Below, one piece after another: positions 32,781 through 45,700 of a stretch of DNA of 64,000 bases (the stretch's first letter is position 1; the number at the start of each line of letters is the position of its first letter). The stretch covers positions 392,501 to 456,500 of the forward strand of contig WPIO01000178.1 in NCBI GenBank assembly GCA_009760855.2, written 5' to 3'. The translations under genes and the position numbers were made by a program. The stretch is from Cristatella mucedo. Taxonomy: Eukaryota > Bryozoa > Phylactolaemata > Cristatellidae. A model generated the notes under the pieces. That model did no database searches and was not told where the DNA came from. It worked only from the letters and a program-made list of their open reading frames with translations.

Positions 32781-34430
32781 ATGGCATCAAACGATGTCGA
32801 GAGATCAACGAGAACTAGCAGAGAGAATATAAGTCAGCATTCGTCGTGAACACACGAAATGGTGCTGACAGTATGAAGTGAGTAGCTCTAAAACTTGACT
32901 TGAACTTACTTTCTCTGAATTTGAAGCTTTTATAAGACTTTTTATAAGACTTTAGCTGATTTTTCATTACTCACTTTGGTTTAAGAATAGGAACGGCAGT
33001 AGACTCGGCGGAAGTTGCTCGAGTTCTCTTGCTAAAATATAAAGTTCTTAATGAGTGGCCATGCCGACTTTTTTGAACGGTGCGTGGCCAAGATCTGAGG
33101 CTGAGAAACTGTTTATTATGTTAGCTATGCGAGGTAGCAGAAAGTTCACGCTCAAGTTCACGCAGCTCAGAAGGAGAGTTAGAGTTAGCTCTTCATCGAC
33201 TGCGACATAAACTTCAAGATGAGGCCAGTAGTCACCGGCTTGAATGTGGACACTGGGGTAACGTAAAGAATCAACAGTGAAGAGTTCACCCGTAATAGTA
33301 CAATGATGAATGATCTCATCTATCTTGCTGACAGGGACGCTAGAGAAGCAATTTAGTTTGCCAGAATATTGCTACGTGAAGGTGCTGAACAGTGATCAAT
33401 AATAGAGATGGTTGATGGTCTACATCAACATTTTTTATTTTGCTTCAATGGGGGGCCACAATTTTGGCATAGAAGCTAGACGGCCCTAGCCATGATGGAT
33501 TGGTACAACCTACAATAGTCCTCATTTGCCAGTCGCGATTTACAGTCAGTCCTGATCTTTTGTGTGATTTAGAAAGCTCTCGCTTAGTAGTGCTAGGTAG
33601 CTTTACGTCTTTAGTAAATTTTAAGGAATCTATGCTATAGTGTGCAAATGTACTTAGTCAAAGCAAACTCGTGCAGAAAGTTGACTAGTATCGCGGTGCA
33701 GTATGCCGCAAGTGAGGGCAGGACGGGGGAGGATTGAGCAGCAGGGGCGAGGAAGATATATCTCTTGCGTACAGCTTCAAAGCTGTCAAAGGTCTTAAGT
33801 TAAGTTAGATTAAGTTTTCTCACAGATGATTTTGACGCCGAAGGAGGAAACAACCGAAGCATGAATGGAAGCTCGGACCTCGGCTACGCGTCGAATTTGG
33901 TACTATGTCTTAACACTGGGCCATAAAGGAAGAATGTTTGGTTGAGTGTGTGACTTTGTTGTGTTGTAGGCTACGCACATCAGCCCCATAGGAAAATTAA
34001 TAGATTAATGTAAGAATTTGGCATTTCAGGGGTGAGTTAGGTCATCGAAATAAATTTTAAAATCACTAGGTGCAAGAAAGGGATTATTTAAGGAACAAGC
34101 AATAGAGAACTGAGATGTAAAAATTTTAAATAAAGCAACACTCGGTGACAAGTCATGGTGACAGACTACCGCCGCTATTGGCAACTTTCTGTCGGAGGGA
34201 CTCAGTACAGTAAATTTGGAAGACGGCTTTGAGAAGAGGGGATGCTTGAATGTGAGGGAAGAGTGAGCAACAATGGCCACTCCATCGCTAGTTTCCATTG
34301 ACCTCGAGTATATGTAAGAAATAGAAGCCAGTTGGCGAGACGTAGGTCAATGTCAAGCAGTAATTTTGTCGATTTCAGTCAGGTCTTACCGAAAACTAGT
34401 CAATCGGCTCGTAGGGAAGTATGTTGCTTA

Positions 34431-35465
34431 TTATTAGGGTTTACTGCACATTGAACGCGAATTCTATCGGTATAATTTAATAGTGACTAGTGGGTTTACA
34501 GCCGTTTTATGGCCACTATGGTTAGAGTGATTCATTTTAGTGCTAATGGAGCTTGTACCTCCTACCTCGTTGATTAAGTCATAAATGTGGAGGCTTTAAT
34601 AATGAGCACGGCATCCGAAGTACCGCTAGATTCGGTGTTTCATTCAGAGGCCATCGCAAACTGCTCTGGTACAGAGTCAAAAATTACATGACGGTGAGGC
34701 GATTGAAGTGGCTATGTACGGAGACCATACTGTTGTATAGGCCGATACGATGAGAATTCCTGTTCGTTGGGCCTAAACTCGGCTGCTGCCCGCCCTTTAT
34801 CGGTTCGAGCTGGTAGTCCGCCTGATGCCTCAACAACGTTGGGTGGCTGTTCGTTGCAATAAAAAATGTTTGCATATCTGCTATAGTATAAACTCAGGTG
34901 GACTTTTTATATCAAAATTGAGCTTTACACGCGGCCTGGAGCATGCGGTCGGCCGGCCTCAGCCAGAGGGCAAAGAATCGAGCTGCACCCGGGTTCTTTG
35001 CACTACACTAGACACGCCTACATACGGGTCCTGGTGACCCGTCAGCAAATCAGAGAGTTAGTGCTCAGTGATATCAGGGTATTGCAGCGCGGCAGTGATA
35101 GAACAGCACTATTTTTCGCTATGGCTTCCGCAAGGGGCTTGTAAGATGTAGTAATCGTGGAGAAGGCGTGGGTCATGTAAAAAAGCACAAAAATGCTTCT
35201 GCGCCAGAAGGTCGCTAATCACCCTCGTGGGATGGGTGAATAGGTATGTATAATGCACGTATTTAGTGCTCCAGTCGAGTTGGCGCCAGCGGACATCCCG
35301 GTCTGTAAAGCACTGCCTGAAACTTGGGATGACTTCCTTTTTATCCAGTAGTGATCTTGATTATTGCCTCAATCGATTACGCTGCAATATAATATGTAAC
35401 GCTTAAGGTGGCTGCGCTGCATCCTTAGTCATATCGAACTCGTGTCTTTCTCTTTTGGCGTCTAG
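34431..35465. other. No gene recognised
   Basis: Unique-looking sequence upstream of the zinc-finger exon. Short ORFs only. An earlier zinc-finger exon was looked for by C-x2-C pattern and not found. Confidence 0.35.
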
Positions 35466-35758
35466 GCTTCACTAATGTCGCTGACGTGCCCGCTTATCGT
35501 GGGGAGATGCACCTGCTAGTATCTCGTTACGCCATCGTAGAACTTAACTATTTACGCTCTCTTTCAGTGTGGAGTCATCGCCGTCCACCTACCGCTATGA
35601 AGTATTTATATCGGATCCATAGAGACGGTGCAAACGCGCCAGAAGTATCGCAATGCGGATCGTGCCATCGCATTTTCTGCAGTGCTTTGCAGCTAAAATA
35701 CCACGTAAAAAGAATTCATAATGATCGCACACCTTTCGTCTGTAGTGGATGCAAAAAG
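35466..35758 (+). CDS. Zinc-finger gene, internal exon
   Basis: The acceptor is either cttttggcgtctag (exon from 35466, open reading GFTNVADV...) or ctctctttcag (exon from 35571). Both keep the same frame. It holds one full finger, QCGSCHRIFCSALQLKYHV followed by KRIH, and a possible decayed one (MKYLYRIH). It ends CSGCKK at a strong donor, AAG followed by GTACGT. Confidence 0.75.
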
Positions 35759-36731
35759 GTACGTTACCAAGAGTGTATCGGCTTGATAGCTGAACCGATC
35801 AGCATAAACTAGCACCTTTAGTAGTTTAGTAAACGTCTTTATGAATGTTAGTGCATAAATGATGTCGAGTGGCCATTTCTGGTATGGCTGTGTACAATAA
35901 GCACGGGCTTGAGTTTTTGGTGAAGCAGAGAGAGCCAGCCGATCCCAGTTACGTAGCACTTTATGCTGGTAGCCGGCCGACGATTGAAATTGCTAGTGTG
36001 CTCATCCATAAGCCTACGGTAGATCGTTTGAGTAGCGTGTTGTAGTTGTTATAGAATATTATTTGCAGGATTTGGGAAGCCAGATTTATTGTCTTTAACT
36101 CGTCTCGAGCTCTTTTTGTGTTGTGTTGTTAACTGTCATCGTGTGCTCTTTTGCACAAATATTGCTTCATATACCTGGTTTAATTTAGTAGTAGTGTCAG
36201 TTCGGTGACTGCAAAGTAAACTTGAAGGTCGGCTAATCCAACAGCCTCATTTATCTAGCGGCAGAAAAGTCTTTGCAGCTATTATCTGCTTGAAGCAGGC
36301 AATAGAGGTTGTTTACTGCAGGACTTGAACCCACGGTCGTGAACTGCATGCAAAAACAGATCGAACTTAGCAGCCAGTCGTGGAGTCAAGCTTTTGACTA
36401 GCTTGCCAGCTCATTTAAGAATGCAAGAATGTTTTATTCTGTTCGTTTTTGTAAAATAACCAACCGAAAGCTTGCTTTGTTCAAGAATAAGCTGCAATCT
36501 TGCTGGGCGATCCACTTTTCCTACCGCCAGTGGAAGCACGTACTTACACGTACTAAATAGAATGCACAGCAGCTCAAGTGTCACAACCTTTCGATATGAC
36601 TGGTGCATTTTAGAGTGGGCCGTTAAAATTCACTGAGCCTAACCGGCACATATGCACACTGTGCAGCCAGTAGGTGCCAACAGTGGCTGGTTGCTGTTTT
36701 ACTCACCCCTTTGTGGTAGGTCTGTGAGTGG

Positions 36732-36762
<31 letters not shown>

Positions 36763-39700
36763 GCACGCACGCACACACACACACGCGCACACGCACGCAC
36801 GCACACACACACACACACACACACAGAATAGTCAGAGAAAAAAGGCGGCAGTTTTTGGTTCGTTTTGGTTAGCAAATTACCTGCCCTTAGCAGTTGGTAC
36901 ATTATTGAGCAAGCCCCCACTCATGGTCTTCTTGGTGCTTGAAGGATCTAGCGTGGATTACAGGGCGATATCAGCTAGATGTAGTTTGTAATACGATAGC
37001 ATGCATTTTGTTGGCGGCCGAGTTGGTTGGGGGGGGGTAAAAACTCTACCATGATCATACAGCGCACACGCATCGCAATAGAATCCGCCCAACGGGCGGC
37101 TGGGACTCTTTTTTGCCTCTTTTGGTTGCATAAGTCCAAATTAAACTTATCTGATGTGTAAATCAAGTGCAAATTGCTATACACATTAAAGGGTGAGTTG
37201 GTGGGCGAATGTGCGTTTAGTCTAGAGGGGCGAGGTTTGTGACCTGGTCTCACCGAGTTCTTCATAAGCCGATTCATCCAGAAAACATCGAGGCTCTTAT
37301 TTGCTCACGTTTGAAGGGCTTGCGTGTGCGTGCGTGCTCGCATGCTCACGAGCCTGTGCCTGTCCAGGCATGCACCACTACTGACATGTGCTTCTTTCGT
37401 TTTCGTGGCCTTTCGGCCTTGTAAATGTTACCGTGCAGCGGTTGTGGTACACACTGTAGCTCGGTGTGTGCTGCCGCGGTAGTAAGAGCACACATCTGGG
37501 AAGCTGGTTCGAGTCTGGGCGTGCGCGTCCAAGCGTTCAACGCAACCGGCCGCCACATGTCGCCGCCAGCTGGTGCAGGAGGTGTGAGCGTGCCTGTCTT
37601 AGCATGCACCACAACCGGCCGACGACAGTTGTTGTGCTCTCGCTAGCCGTCAGCCAGCCGTTCGTTGCCGCCATGCTCGCCTCGGCGCTAACCCACCTCG
37701 CCGGCGTTCGACACGTCGACAGCTGGCCCGTAGCTCGGCTGCCCGCTCTGCTCGACTCCATGTCGGCTCCTTTCAGTCGGGATGTCGTGAACGCATGGCC
37801 GAATGCCGATTAGGTGCTGGGCGTGCTTTAGGAAGCGCTCCTCCGGCATCGAGTGGGCCCCGTTGTCACGGCCTCGCGGGGTCGTGCAGACGGCAATGCT
37901 GGTGCCCTCACGTGCACTTCTAGGAGTGCATTTTGCTGAGCCGAGACGAGGCGTGGCCCCATCGCTGTTCGGCTCTAGTGGATGTCACGGCACGATATCC
38001 ACGCCTGTCTGTTCATTATGCATTCATTCTTTCGTTCGTTCGTCGGTCTTGGGAGACAGCCCGAGACAGCGCTGAAGCCACGCAGCAGCACGGCTCTGCT
38101 GTCAATCATCCGGCCGCCATTTTAGCTTATGAAGTTGAACTGCTGTAGTGCTGTGCATAGTTATCGGAACAGCAGCGTGTTTCTCGTGGAGCGACGAGTG
38201 GCATCGTTGTATGAATGATGGATTGTGAGCCAGGTGCTTGTTTGCAGTGAGGCTAATTCAACAGATTTGTCCCGGAACAGGTCTCAAAGCGTAACAGCAC
38301 ATGCTGTAGTAAATGCAGCTGCCTCCTTTGCAGTGGTGAGGATTCTGCAGGGGTTTCCTGCTCTCGGGGAGTTCGTGTGTAAGAAAAACCGTGCCTTTTT
38401 CGCATGCCGTGCCCAAGAGCTCCCACTGTTTCACTGCGGTGCACGTATACGGGCTTCTGGTCGCTTGCAACTTCGGCGGAGTCACGAGGTCTTGGGTGCG
38501 TCGTCTTGGCGCCGCCGATGGTGGTCACATCCTCGGCGACTCGGCTCGTGGCTTATTTTGCTGTCCACGTTTAGCCATGTTTTGCTTTCAAAGGGTAAGG
38601 CTGGCGCATTCGGCAGCCTTATTCATATCGCAGCAGTAGACCCCTAACGGCTGCTGTTACCACCACTTTCAGTGGGCAGTCGCCCACTGCCAGGACTCGA
38701 GCCCCCGGGTCGTGAAGAATGAGCAAGTTCACCCCCCCCCCCAGCTAAGACGGGGGGGGGGGTGAACTGAGGCAATCCTTATGAGTGGAGTGCAGAAGCG
38801 GTTCGCGGCTGCGTCACGGCCTGCTACTCTGCAACTCTGGGTGGGAGGGGGCCGGCGATGCGACTGCCTCACCGATGGCACCTTGATGGGCGACCGGTCG
38901 GTGCAATTAGGACGATGGTGTACGAAAATAGGGTCAGCATTAAGAATTCCAGAAAGTCGAACACGTATGCCCTTGCTTTGGTATGGCAGCACGCCTGCAT
39001 GACCTTGTCGTTAGTAGCAATCACTGTATGGGGAGCAGAGCTCATGCAGCCGAGCGCTCGTCCACCTCAAGGTGGCCCAGTCCGGTTGAAGTACTTCCAC
39101 CATGTCAAATGACACGTGATACATGTTTGATTGGGTGCACAGTTTTCAACCAAAGTGACTCGCCAAAACCGAACGTCGCTGGGCTCACTTGTCCAGTGCG
39201 AGAGATATTAGCTCATGCTTAGCTTAAAGACTTACAAAGTTGCCTTTGAACTGCAGCATTGCTGTGATAATAATAATAACTATTAAAGTAATAATGGTTT
39301 CGTATGGCACTCTCAGATAACTTAATCTCTTTCGATGTAATGTAATGTATCCCCTAACGTAACTCCACAAAGACTATGACAGGAAAGTTTTGGACAGCAC
39401 ACTCAAAGCCTTAGCCACTTTCGGTACGTATTCGTTAGCCAATAGACTTTGCAGGCACTTTGCATGTACTAACGGGTAGCATTTCAATATGATTAGTGAA
39501 CTCGTCCACGGCGGCAGCTCAAGCAGCCGCTGTCAGGCCTCTGCCTGCCGTCCTGCTGGGCGCTCCATCTGCCAGCACCAGATCCTCACCAAGTTTGCAT
39601 TCCGAAGGCAGAGCCCCGAGTGGAAGCTGTAGTTCGGTCTGTGCTGCCGCCGAGACAGTGTCAAGCCGAAGCTGTGAGCCTGGGTCAATCGGCAGCCGGA

Positions 39701-42700
39701 TGTGTGGGGAGCTAACTGCTCAAAGAAAGGCTCTCGTAGCTGCAGAGGAGAAGGTGTGCTTGGCTTCAGCCTCAGCGTTGTATGTGTGAACCGACGACCT
39801 TCGACATTGGATGCTGTAGACCTACTGGAGCTTACACTATTGGCAAGTCCTGAACGGTATCCCCTTCACCTGGTGTGCCAGATGAGCCCTGGTCACCACC
39901 TGATGCCGTCGACCGGGAGATGGCCGGTGACCTGAACTAGCAGTCCTGGCTAGCTGTGCCGGTTCTGGCTGCTTGGTTGTAAAGCTGCGGCTCGTAAAAG
40001 GCTGTCAGACGTTGGCACTTATTGTCGTATGCTTATGAATGCTAGAAGGCTTCGTGGGGGTTGAACTTGTGCTGCTGCTGATGCTGCCGTCGCCCCCACT
40101 CCCACCTGTTGAACTGCATTTCCTCGGCTGGGGTCATTGAGAAAAAGTGACCACCGGATGGAATTCGCACGATTGTTCGCTGCCTTAATCTTGGCGTGGC
40201 TGCAATGCTGCAAGCAGTGCGTGCCGCCCTGGTATTCCTAGTTCTACCACTTGGTAAGTTGCGCAAGCACACTGGAGCAGAGGCCCACACGCCTAAAGCA
40301 TTCCGATTAGCCAAGGTCACGATCGCTGCTGTTCGTACAGTGAGAGTGACCATGCAGTGACCTCCAGTCTTTCACCTTGATAAGATTAGTGGGAAACTGA
40401 ACCGAAACCATGATGCAACCGACTGCTAGAGTAGTGTCAGTCGAGTTCGTGTCTCTCGACCAGTATCCATTATACCATTCTTATCCAAGGCACTTGAATT
40501 TGAACGAGTCGTGGCCCAAAAGCTAAATTTAGATTACCATTGTTCTTCAGATCTTGCCAGCAAGTTCCAATCGGGAGTCAGGGCTAACCATTCCACAGAT
40601 ACCCTGCGGATTTTTCAATAACCTTAGAACGATGCTGGTCACGGTAGGGTCACTGGGCTAAGAGTTCTCTTTGATCTCTCGGCAGCATATGACCCAATAG
40701 ACCACTGGGTCTTTGTAGGACACACCTCTCTCAACACGCCTAGGTATCACTTGCACAGTGCTGCTAAACTGGGTTAGGTCAGTGAGAGACTGACGTCCAC
40801 TTGTGGATTACAGTGTACTATAGATGGCCACCAGTCATCCAGTGAACCATTAAAATACGAGGTACCTCATGGTTCGGCCCCTTTATTTTCTATTGTACAC
40901 TCTTTCGTATGGCCAGTGTCACTGCCAAGCACAATATTGTCTTTCGTTTCTATGCCAGTCACTCTTTGATGAGCCGTAATGGCACACTAGGTAAGGCGGT
41001 TGATTTCACGACCGAGTTCGTGGGTTCGATTCCTGCGGTGGGCGATTCTTTATCGCTGCTGCAAGTGGTGGCGATAGCCGTAAAGGCTCTTCTGTTGCTA
41101 TACAAAAAGAGGCTGTTTAATCAGCTTGGATTTAGGATTTGTGGTTCTACCTATCCCGTGACCCTTCTAAGCCTTGCTCTGAATCCAACTCACTAAAAGC
41201 TGCTTCTGAACTGGCAGCTAACTTTTGGAGTCGAGATACGCGAGAATTTGAGAGGCTGCATCATAGGTCTTTCCCGGTAAGCAAGGGGACCGCCTGGCTG
41301 GCAGGAAGGAAGGATAGGAGAGGAGTCTCGCGGGCCGGGTTCGTGGAATCAGCCGGACGATCTACTTATTGGCAGTAGATTGGATACTTCTCAGGCAGCC
41401 GATCAATCGGGAACAGACCCATTAAGCAACATGGATGCCTCCTTCGTAGATGCGGTGCCTGGTGAGACCAGAGTCTGAGAGAACAGCAAGAGCTCCACTG
41501 TCTTCTTGCACTGTCTTCTTCCACTGCTGCCGTCGCAATAGCGAGCAGATACGTGACTTCGAATACGCGGCTGCTGCACCATTTCCATGTGCTGCCAAAT
41601 AAGAAAGCAGTACTTCCACCATCTCTCGTGGTGCCAAGTGAGAGCGAATGTATCACCAGCCACAGGCCGGCAACGAGGCTAGTCTTGACTCCGAACTGAC
41701 TGCCGAGCTGGTTTGGTCTAGCGGTAAAGGTGCTAGCCCGGACCAAGGTCCGACTGAGGTCGTGGGCTCGAGCCCCGAGGCATATGTGAAGCGCTTGAAT
41801 AGAGATTAAGTTCTCTTGGGGCGCTATATAAATGAGTTATATTATTTATTTCCGAACAGTTACACTCAAAAGTAGTCATGGGTGGTTTGACACTAGTTCA
41901 CGCTCACTCGAGACAAGTTCACCAGTGTATGGACTGCGAACGCTAGACGAAGCTGTATTCGCTGGAAGTTTGCATTGACGACATTCGCCCTTGGATGGCC
42001 CCTAACTTACTGAAGATAAAAGCCAGTGCGACCAACCTTAATAGGCTAAAAGCAAGCCTGGTGTTATGCTATCAAGTTGGAAGACCTCGCCCTCAAGGTT
42101 GGTTCATTTAGCATCATTCCAGTGATGCCTGGCCGACAGTCTGGGCACGCTATCACGAGATGACTAATCGTTTGGTTGAGCACGCGAGACCTCCACGGTC
42201 AAGTCGGCTCGCTTTCAGCTGTGTAACATTGACAAATCAGTGTCTGCTTAGACAGCAGCCAAGCTAGTTTGCACTTTGTGACATGGCAGGCAGATTACAG
42301 CAATTCCCTTTATTCAGGACGCCCGACCTGCGTCCTTAAACGTCTGCAATTGCTACAGAACTCGGCAGCAGCTCGTCCTGAGTCCCAGCAACGGCAGACA
42401 GGCAGGCAGGCAGGCGTCGATTAATTATTGGCTGTGGCGAACGCCGGCTGCAACATCTTTCCTCTGACTTACAGGCTGCTTCACTCACCTGCTCCTGCTC
42501 CAGTTTACTTGCTCTAGCATACTCCCTTCTCATGCAAGCTGTTGCTCTGTCCGTCTCTCCTGGGCTTCCGAAATCTCGCCTGTCCCTCGTGCCCTGAATC
42601 GAAAAATTTTGTGTTGTGATTGGGTCTTCTGTTGCTATGCACCGAAAGTCTGGAACTTGCATCTGGCTTTTGTCAGCATTGCATCGTTCAAGTCTTCTCA

Positions 42701-45700
42701 GCTACTAGAGACTAGCCTGTTTCGACTCAGCTTTCCCTGCTGAGAACTTGTCTCGCGGTGTTCCTGTGTGCTTTGTTTTCTCACCCACCTGTGCATGCTT
42801 CGGTGCATATCACAAACCAGGGGTCTACTAACCGTAAGCCCTGAGTTCGTTCTTGTGCACTTGCATGCTCGTCATAATAGGATACTAGTGCGCTTATACG
42901 TACTTGTCTAAGCATGATCCTGTGCCATTAACCTTGGTGATTGCTTCCATTGCAGCAAGTTGTACAGCGAGTGCCTGGATAGAGATTTGGTTGTCACGGG
43001 GTGCCATGCAAGCATTCTATTATTATGCGACTACATTTTCATTCGTTTGCCCTCCACCGCCGGTCACGCCCGGTTCCCTCGAGGGCCGAACAGCAATCCC
43101 TGCCCTGTCGCATGGCAGGCAGGGTGGTGGGGGCTGCATCTGTGACGACAGTTAAGCTGTGCTTACGCGGCAGACTTTCCTTCTAAATTGGCACGGATTT
43201 TTGGACCGATTCCCCACAGATTTGGGCTACTACGTCACCTTACGTCAGCACATTTTGGGGGATGGATGGAGGTGCCGAGTTGGCCGACTCTCATGGAGGC
43301 GAATCGGTTTCTACTTTTTTGCTCCTTGTTGGTCCAGCCGAAAAATCAAAACCCGGGGCCAAGCTCAAAATAAAAATGGCCGACGATCGACCGCTTGAGT
43401 TGATCGAGGCAAGGCTTTCAGGGCAAGTCCCCCCCCCTCTTTCTTATGCAACGACAACTACTCTCCTACTGCCGACTATGGCTCATCCTTTTCAGCGGTC
43501 CTGAGCTGCTACTTCCATGCTACTCACTACCTCAACTGCTCTCCTGACTCTGCTGTGCTTCCCACTTTCTCTTTGTTGTGTGAGACGAAGTCTGTTGGCT
43601 ACCGAATACGTACCGAAAGCCGCTCAGGCTGTGAGTACGCTATACAAAACTCTCCTACCTAACACCCACGTGGTCTTTATGACTTTGTGGAGTTACAGAC
43701 AGAGATACATTACATTTAATTACTGTCTATGGGATGTCCTAGCCGTAGGCTTCAGAAACCCATTAATAAGACAAGTGCTTAATCATCTATTGCCCAGTCT
43801 TTTTATGTGAGCCGTAATTAAGAATCTCTTTTGAATTGGTCAGGCTTTCACAGATATCTCTGGACCGAGTCGAAGGCTGAATGAAGTGAGGACTGTGACC
43901 GGTAGCAATGTTGTTACATGTTAGATGTGGGTCAACAAAATTCACTCGTATTAGAGCTAAGGCTGTGGGCCTGACAAGTAGGCCGTCAAAGCTGTCCTGT
44001 AAACGTCCTACCTAGGAGGAAAGTCGGCATCGGTCAGGAGGAAAGCCTGCCGTGTAAATGCAGCTGTAGGCAGCTTCAGCATGCAGTCGTCAAGTGGTCC
44101 GTGCCAGGATGATGTCATTGCGTTTACACCAATCTGCAGCAGCTTGGAAGCTGTGCTTGTGCTTGTCACCCCCTGATCAGTTACCGGCTGCTGAGTTGAG
44201 TGAAAAGAAGGCGGGCAGTGGTAGAGACATAGCTTGCTGTCAGGCTTTGGCCGGCCGTAGTCGGTGCAGCTGCCTGACTGCAAGCGCACATTTAATTTCT
44301 TTCAATTGTCACTGCCTACTTTCTCTGTTAGCGTGCATGCACTTGCATATGTGTGCTAGCCAAAAGGTTTTTGCTAACTGCTGACGCAGTGCATGACTAA
44401 TTTAGCTGCTGCCAAAGTGCATGACTAATTTAGCTGCTGCCATCTGGTGTTCTTTAGTAGCTCTCCTTGTTGCCGTTCCATGTTTGAGTGAACTGGCAAG
44501 CACGGGCATGTTACTGGTGCATGCGTGCGTGGGCAAGCCGTCGTATGCTTTATGTACAGTAAGTGTGCTTACACACTCAGGCTTAGGCATCGAAGCGTCG
44601 CTGCCACGCTGATTTGGCCCAGCGGTTAAGGGTGCTCGCCCCGACGGAGGTCTGGCCAAGGACGTGGGCTCGAGCCCCGCTGCGCGTATGTGAAGCGCCT
44701 GAATAGAGATTAAGTTCTCTCGGGGCGCTATGCAAATGAGTTATTATATTTTTACCATTTTTTAAGCGTGGGATCCTTTCTTGGCTATTGGGTGATGGAC
44801 TAAGGCAGTGACATCCCAGCTTTTGCCACCGGCCGCATGCTGGGATAGAATAGAATTACTGATCGAGGAAGCTACTGCTTTGAAGCCGAAGCTTGGTGGC
44901 ATCAGACCTGTGCTCGCCTGCTCAGAGAATGTGTATGTGCTGGCAGGGGGGTTCGAGCGGATGTGCGTGTGGTGGTTCGATTAGAGCCGAAATCGCACTT
45001 TCCCCCAGCCCTTCTCATGTTGACCGTCCTAATGGGCCGCTCCTGGAAGGTGGCGGGAATACTTGGAGCCACTGCAAGTCTGGCTGGACGTCGCTCGGAA
45101 ACCTGAGATCGCCACTGCCGGACCGTCGATTAAAAGACGAATGCTGAGTCGACGACCTCTTTTGTATGGCGACAGAAGAGCCTGACAGCTATCACCGTTG
45201 CTTGCAGTGGCAATAAAGGGTCGCCCAATGCAGGATTCGACCTCGGGACCGAGATCGTAAAAAGCAACCGCCTTACCTAGCGTGCCATCACGGCTCACAG
45301 CAGTCAGCCACACCGTAACTGGCATTGATGAGAAAATGCGCTTGGTGCGAAGGCCTTGAAGCCGGTGTGTGACGCATGCATGCATGCATGCATGCATGCG
45401 ATAGCGATTGGCGATTAGCGAAGTCAGCTGACCGCTAGCGATCAAGCATAACTTACCTGAAATCGAACGACTTGGTTAGCCCTAAGCACTCCCTCCCTCC
45501 TCCCCCGGTGGGATTTTGGGTGTGGGCGTTGACTTATGGTCTCGCTCACAGATCGCTCTCAGCAGATTCGAAGATATATATATCCCAGTGTGGCGGCATA
45601 TAAGTAGATGAGTGACCAGGCTGGTGCAGGCTGGTAGAGCTCGCTTGCGGTTATCGATATCCTAGGTGCTGCGTGTCTGCTGCCGGCTGTTGACTTTACA

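Larger units (their letters stand above)
30974..34430 (-). mobile_element. LINE (family B type), decayed, interrupted
   Basis: Read on the minus strand from the right: endonuclease-like DGVAIVAHSSLTFKHPLF (34.3 kb), LLVLVDLSTSFDAID (about 32820, the palm motif), a broken F-Y-A-D-D-T-Q-L-Y in which Tyr is TAA (about 32490), VRNLGVMFQSDLSLDDHI (about 31420), then HAFVTSRLDLCNSLLTGL, RLQLVQNSAARLVC, PAKQRIDFKVL and SLTPAYLSDL (31300-31060). This is a CR1/L2-like ORF2. It carries a B-tail-like insertion at 32702-32780 and about 600 bp of foreign DNA at about 31.57-32.18 kb. Many stops; dead. Confidence 0.82.

Noticed and set aside
39496-39789. 97-aa plus ORF as an extra zinc-finger-gene exon
   Set aside because: It would split the finger completed by 35758/45860, and no clear acceptor and donor pair was seen.
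41708-41790. A true tRNA gene
   Set aside because: A and B boxes are present but no cloverleaf with a convincing anticodon arm; it is repeated with a LINE-like tail, so a SINE.
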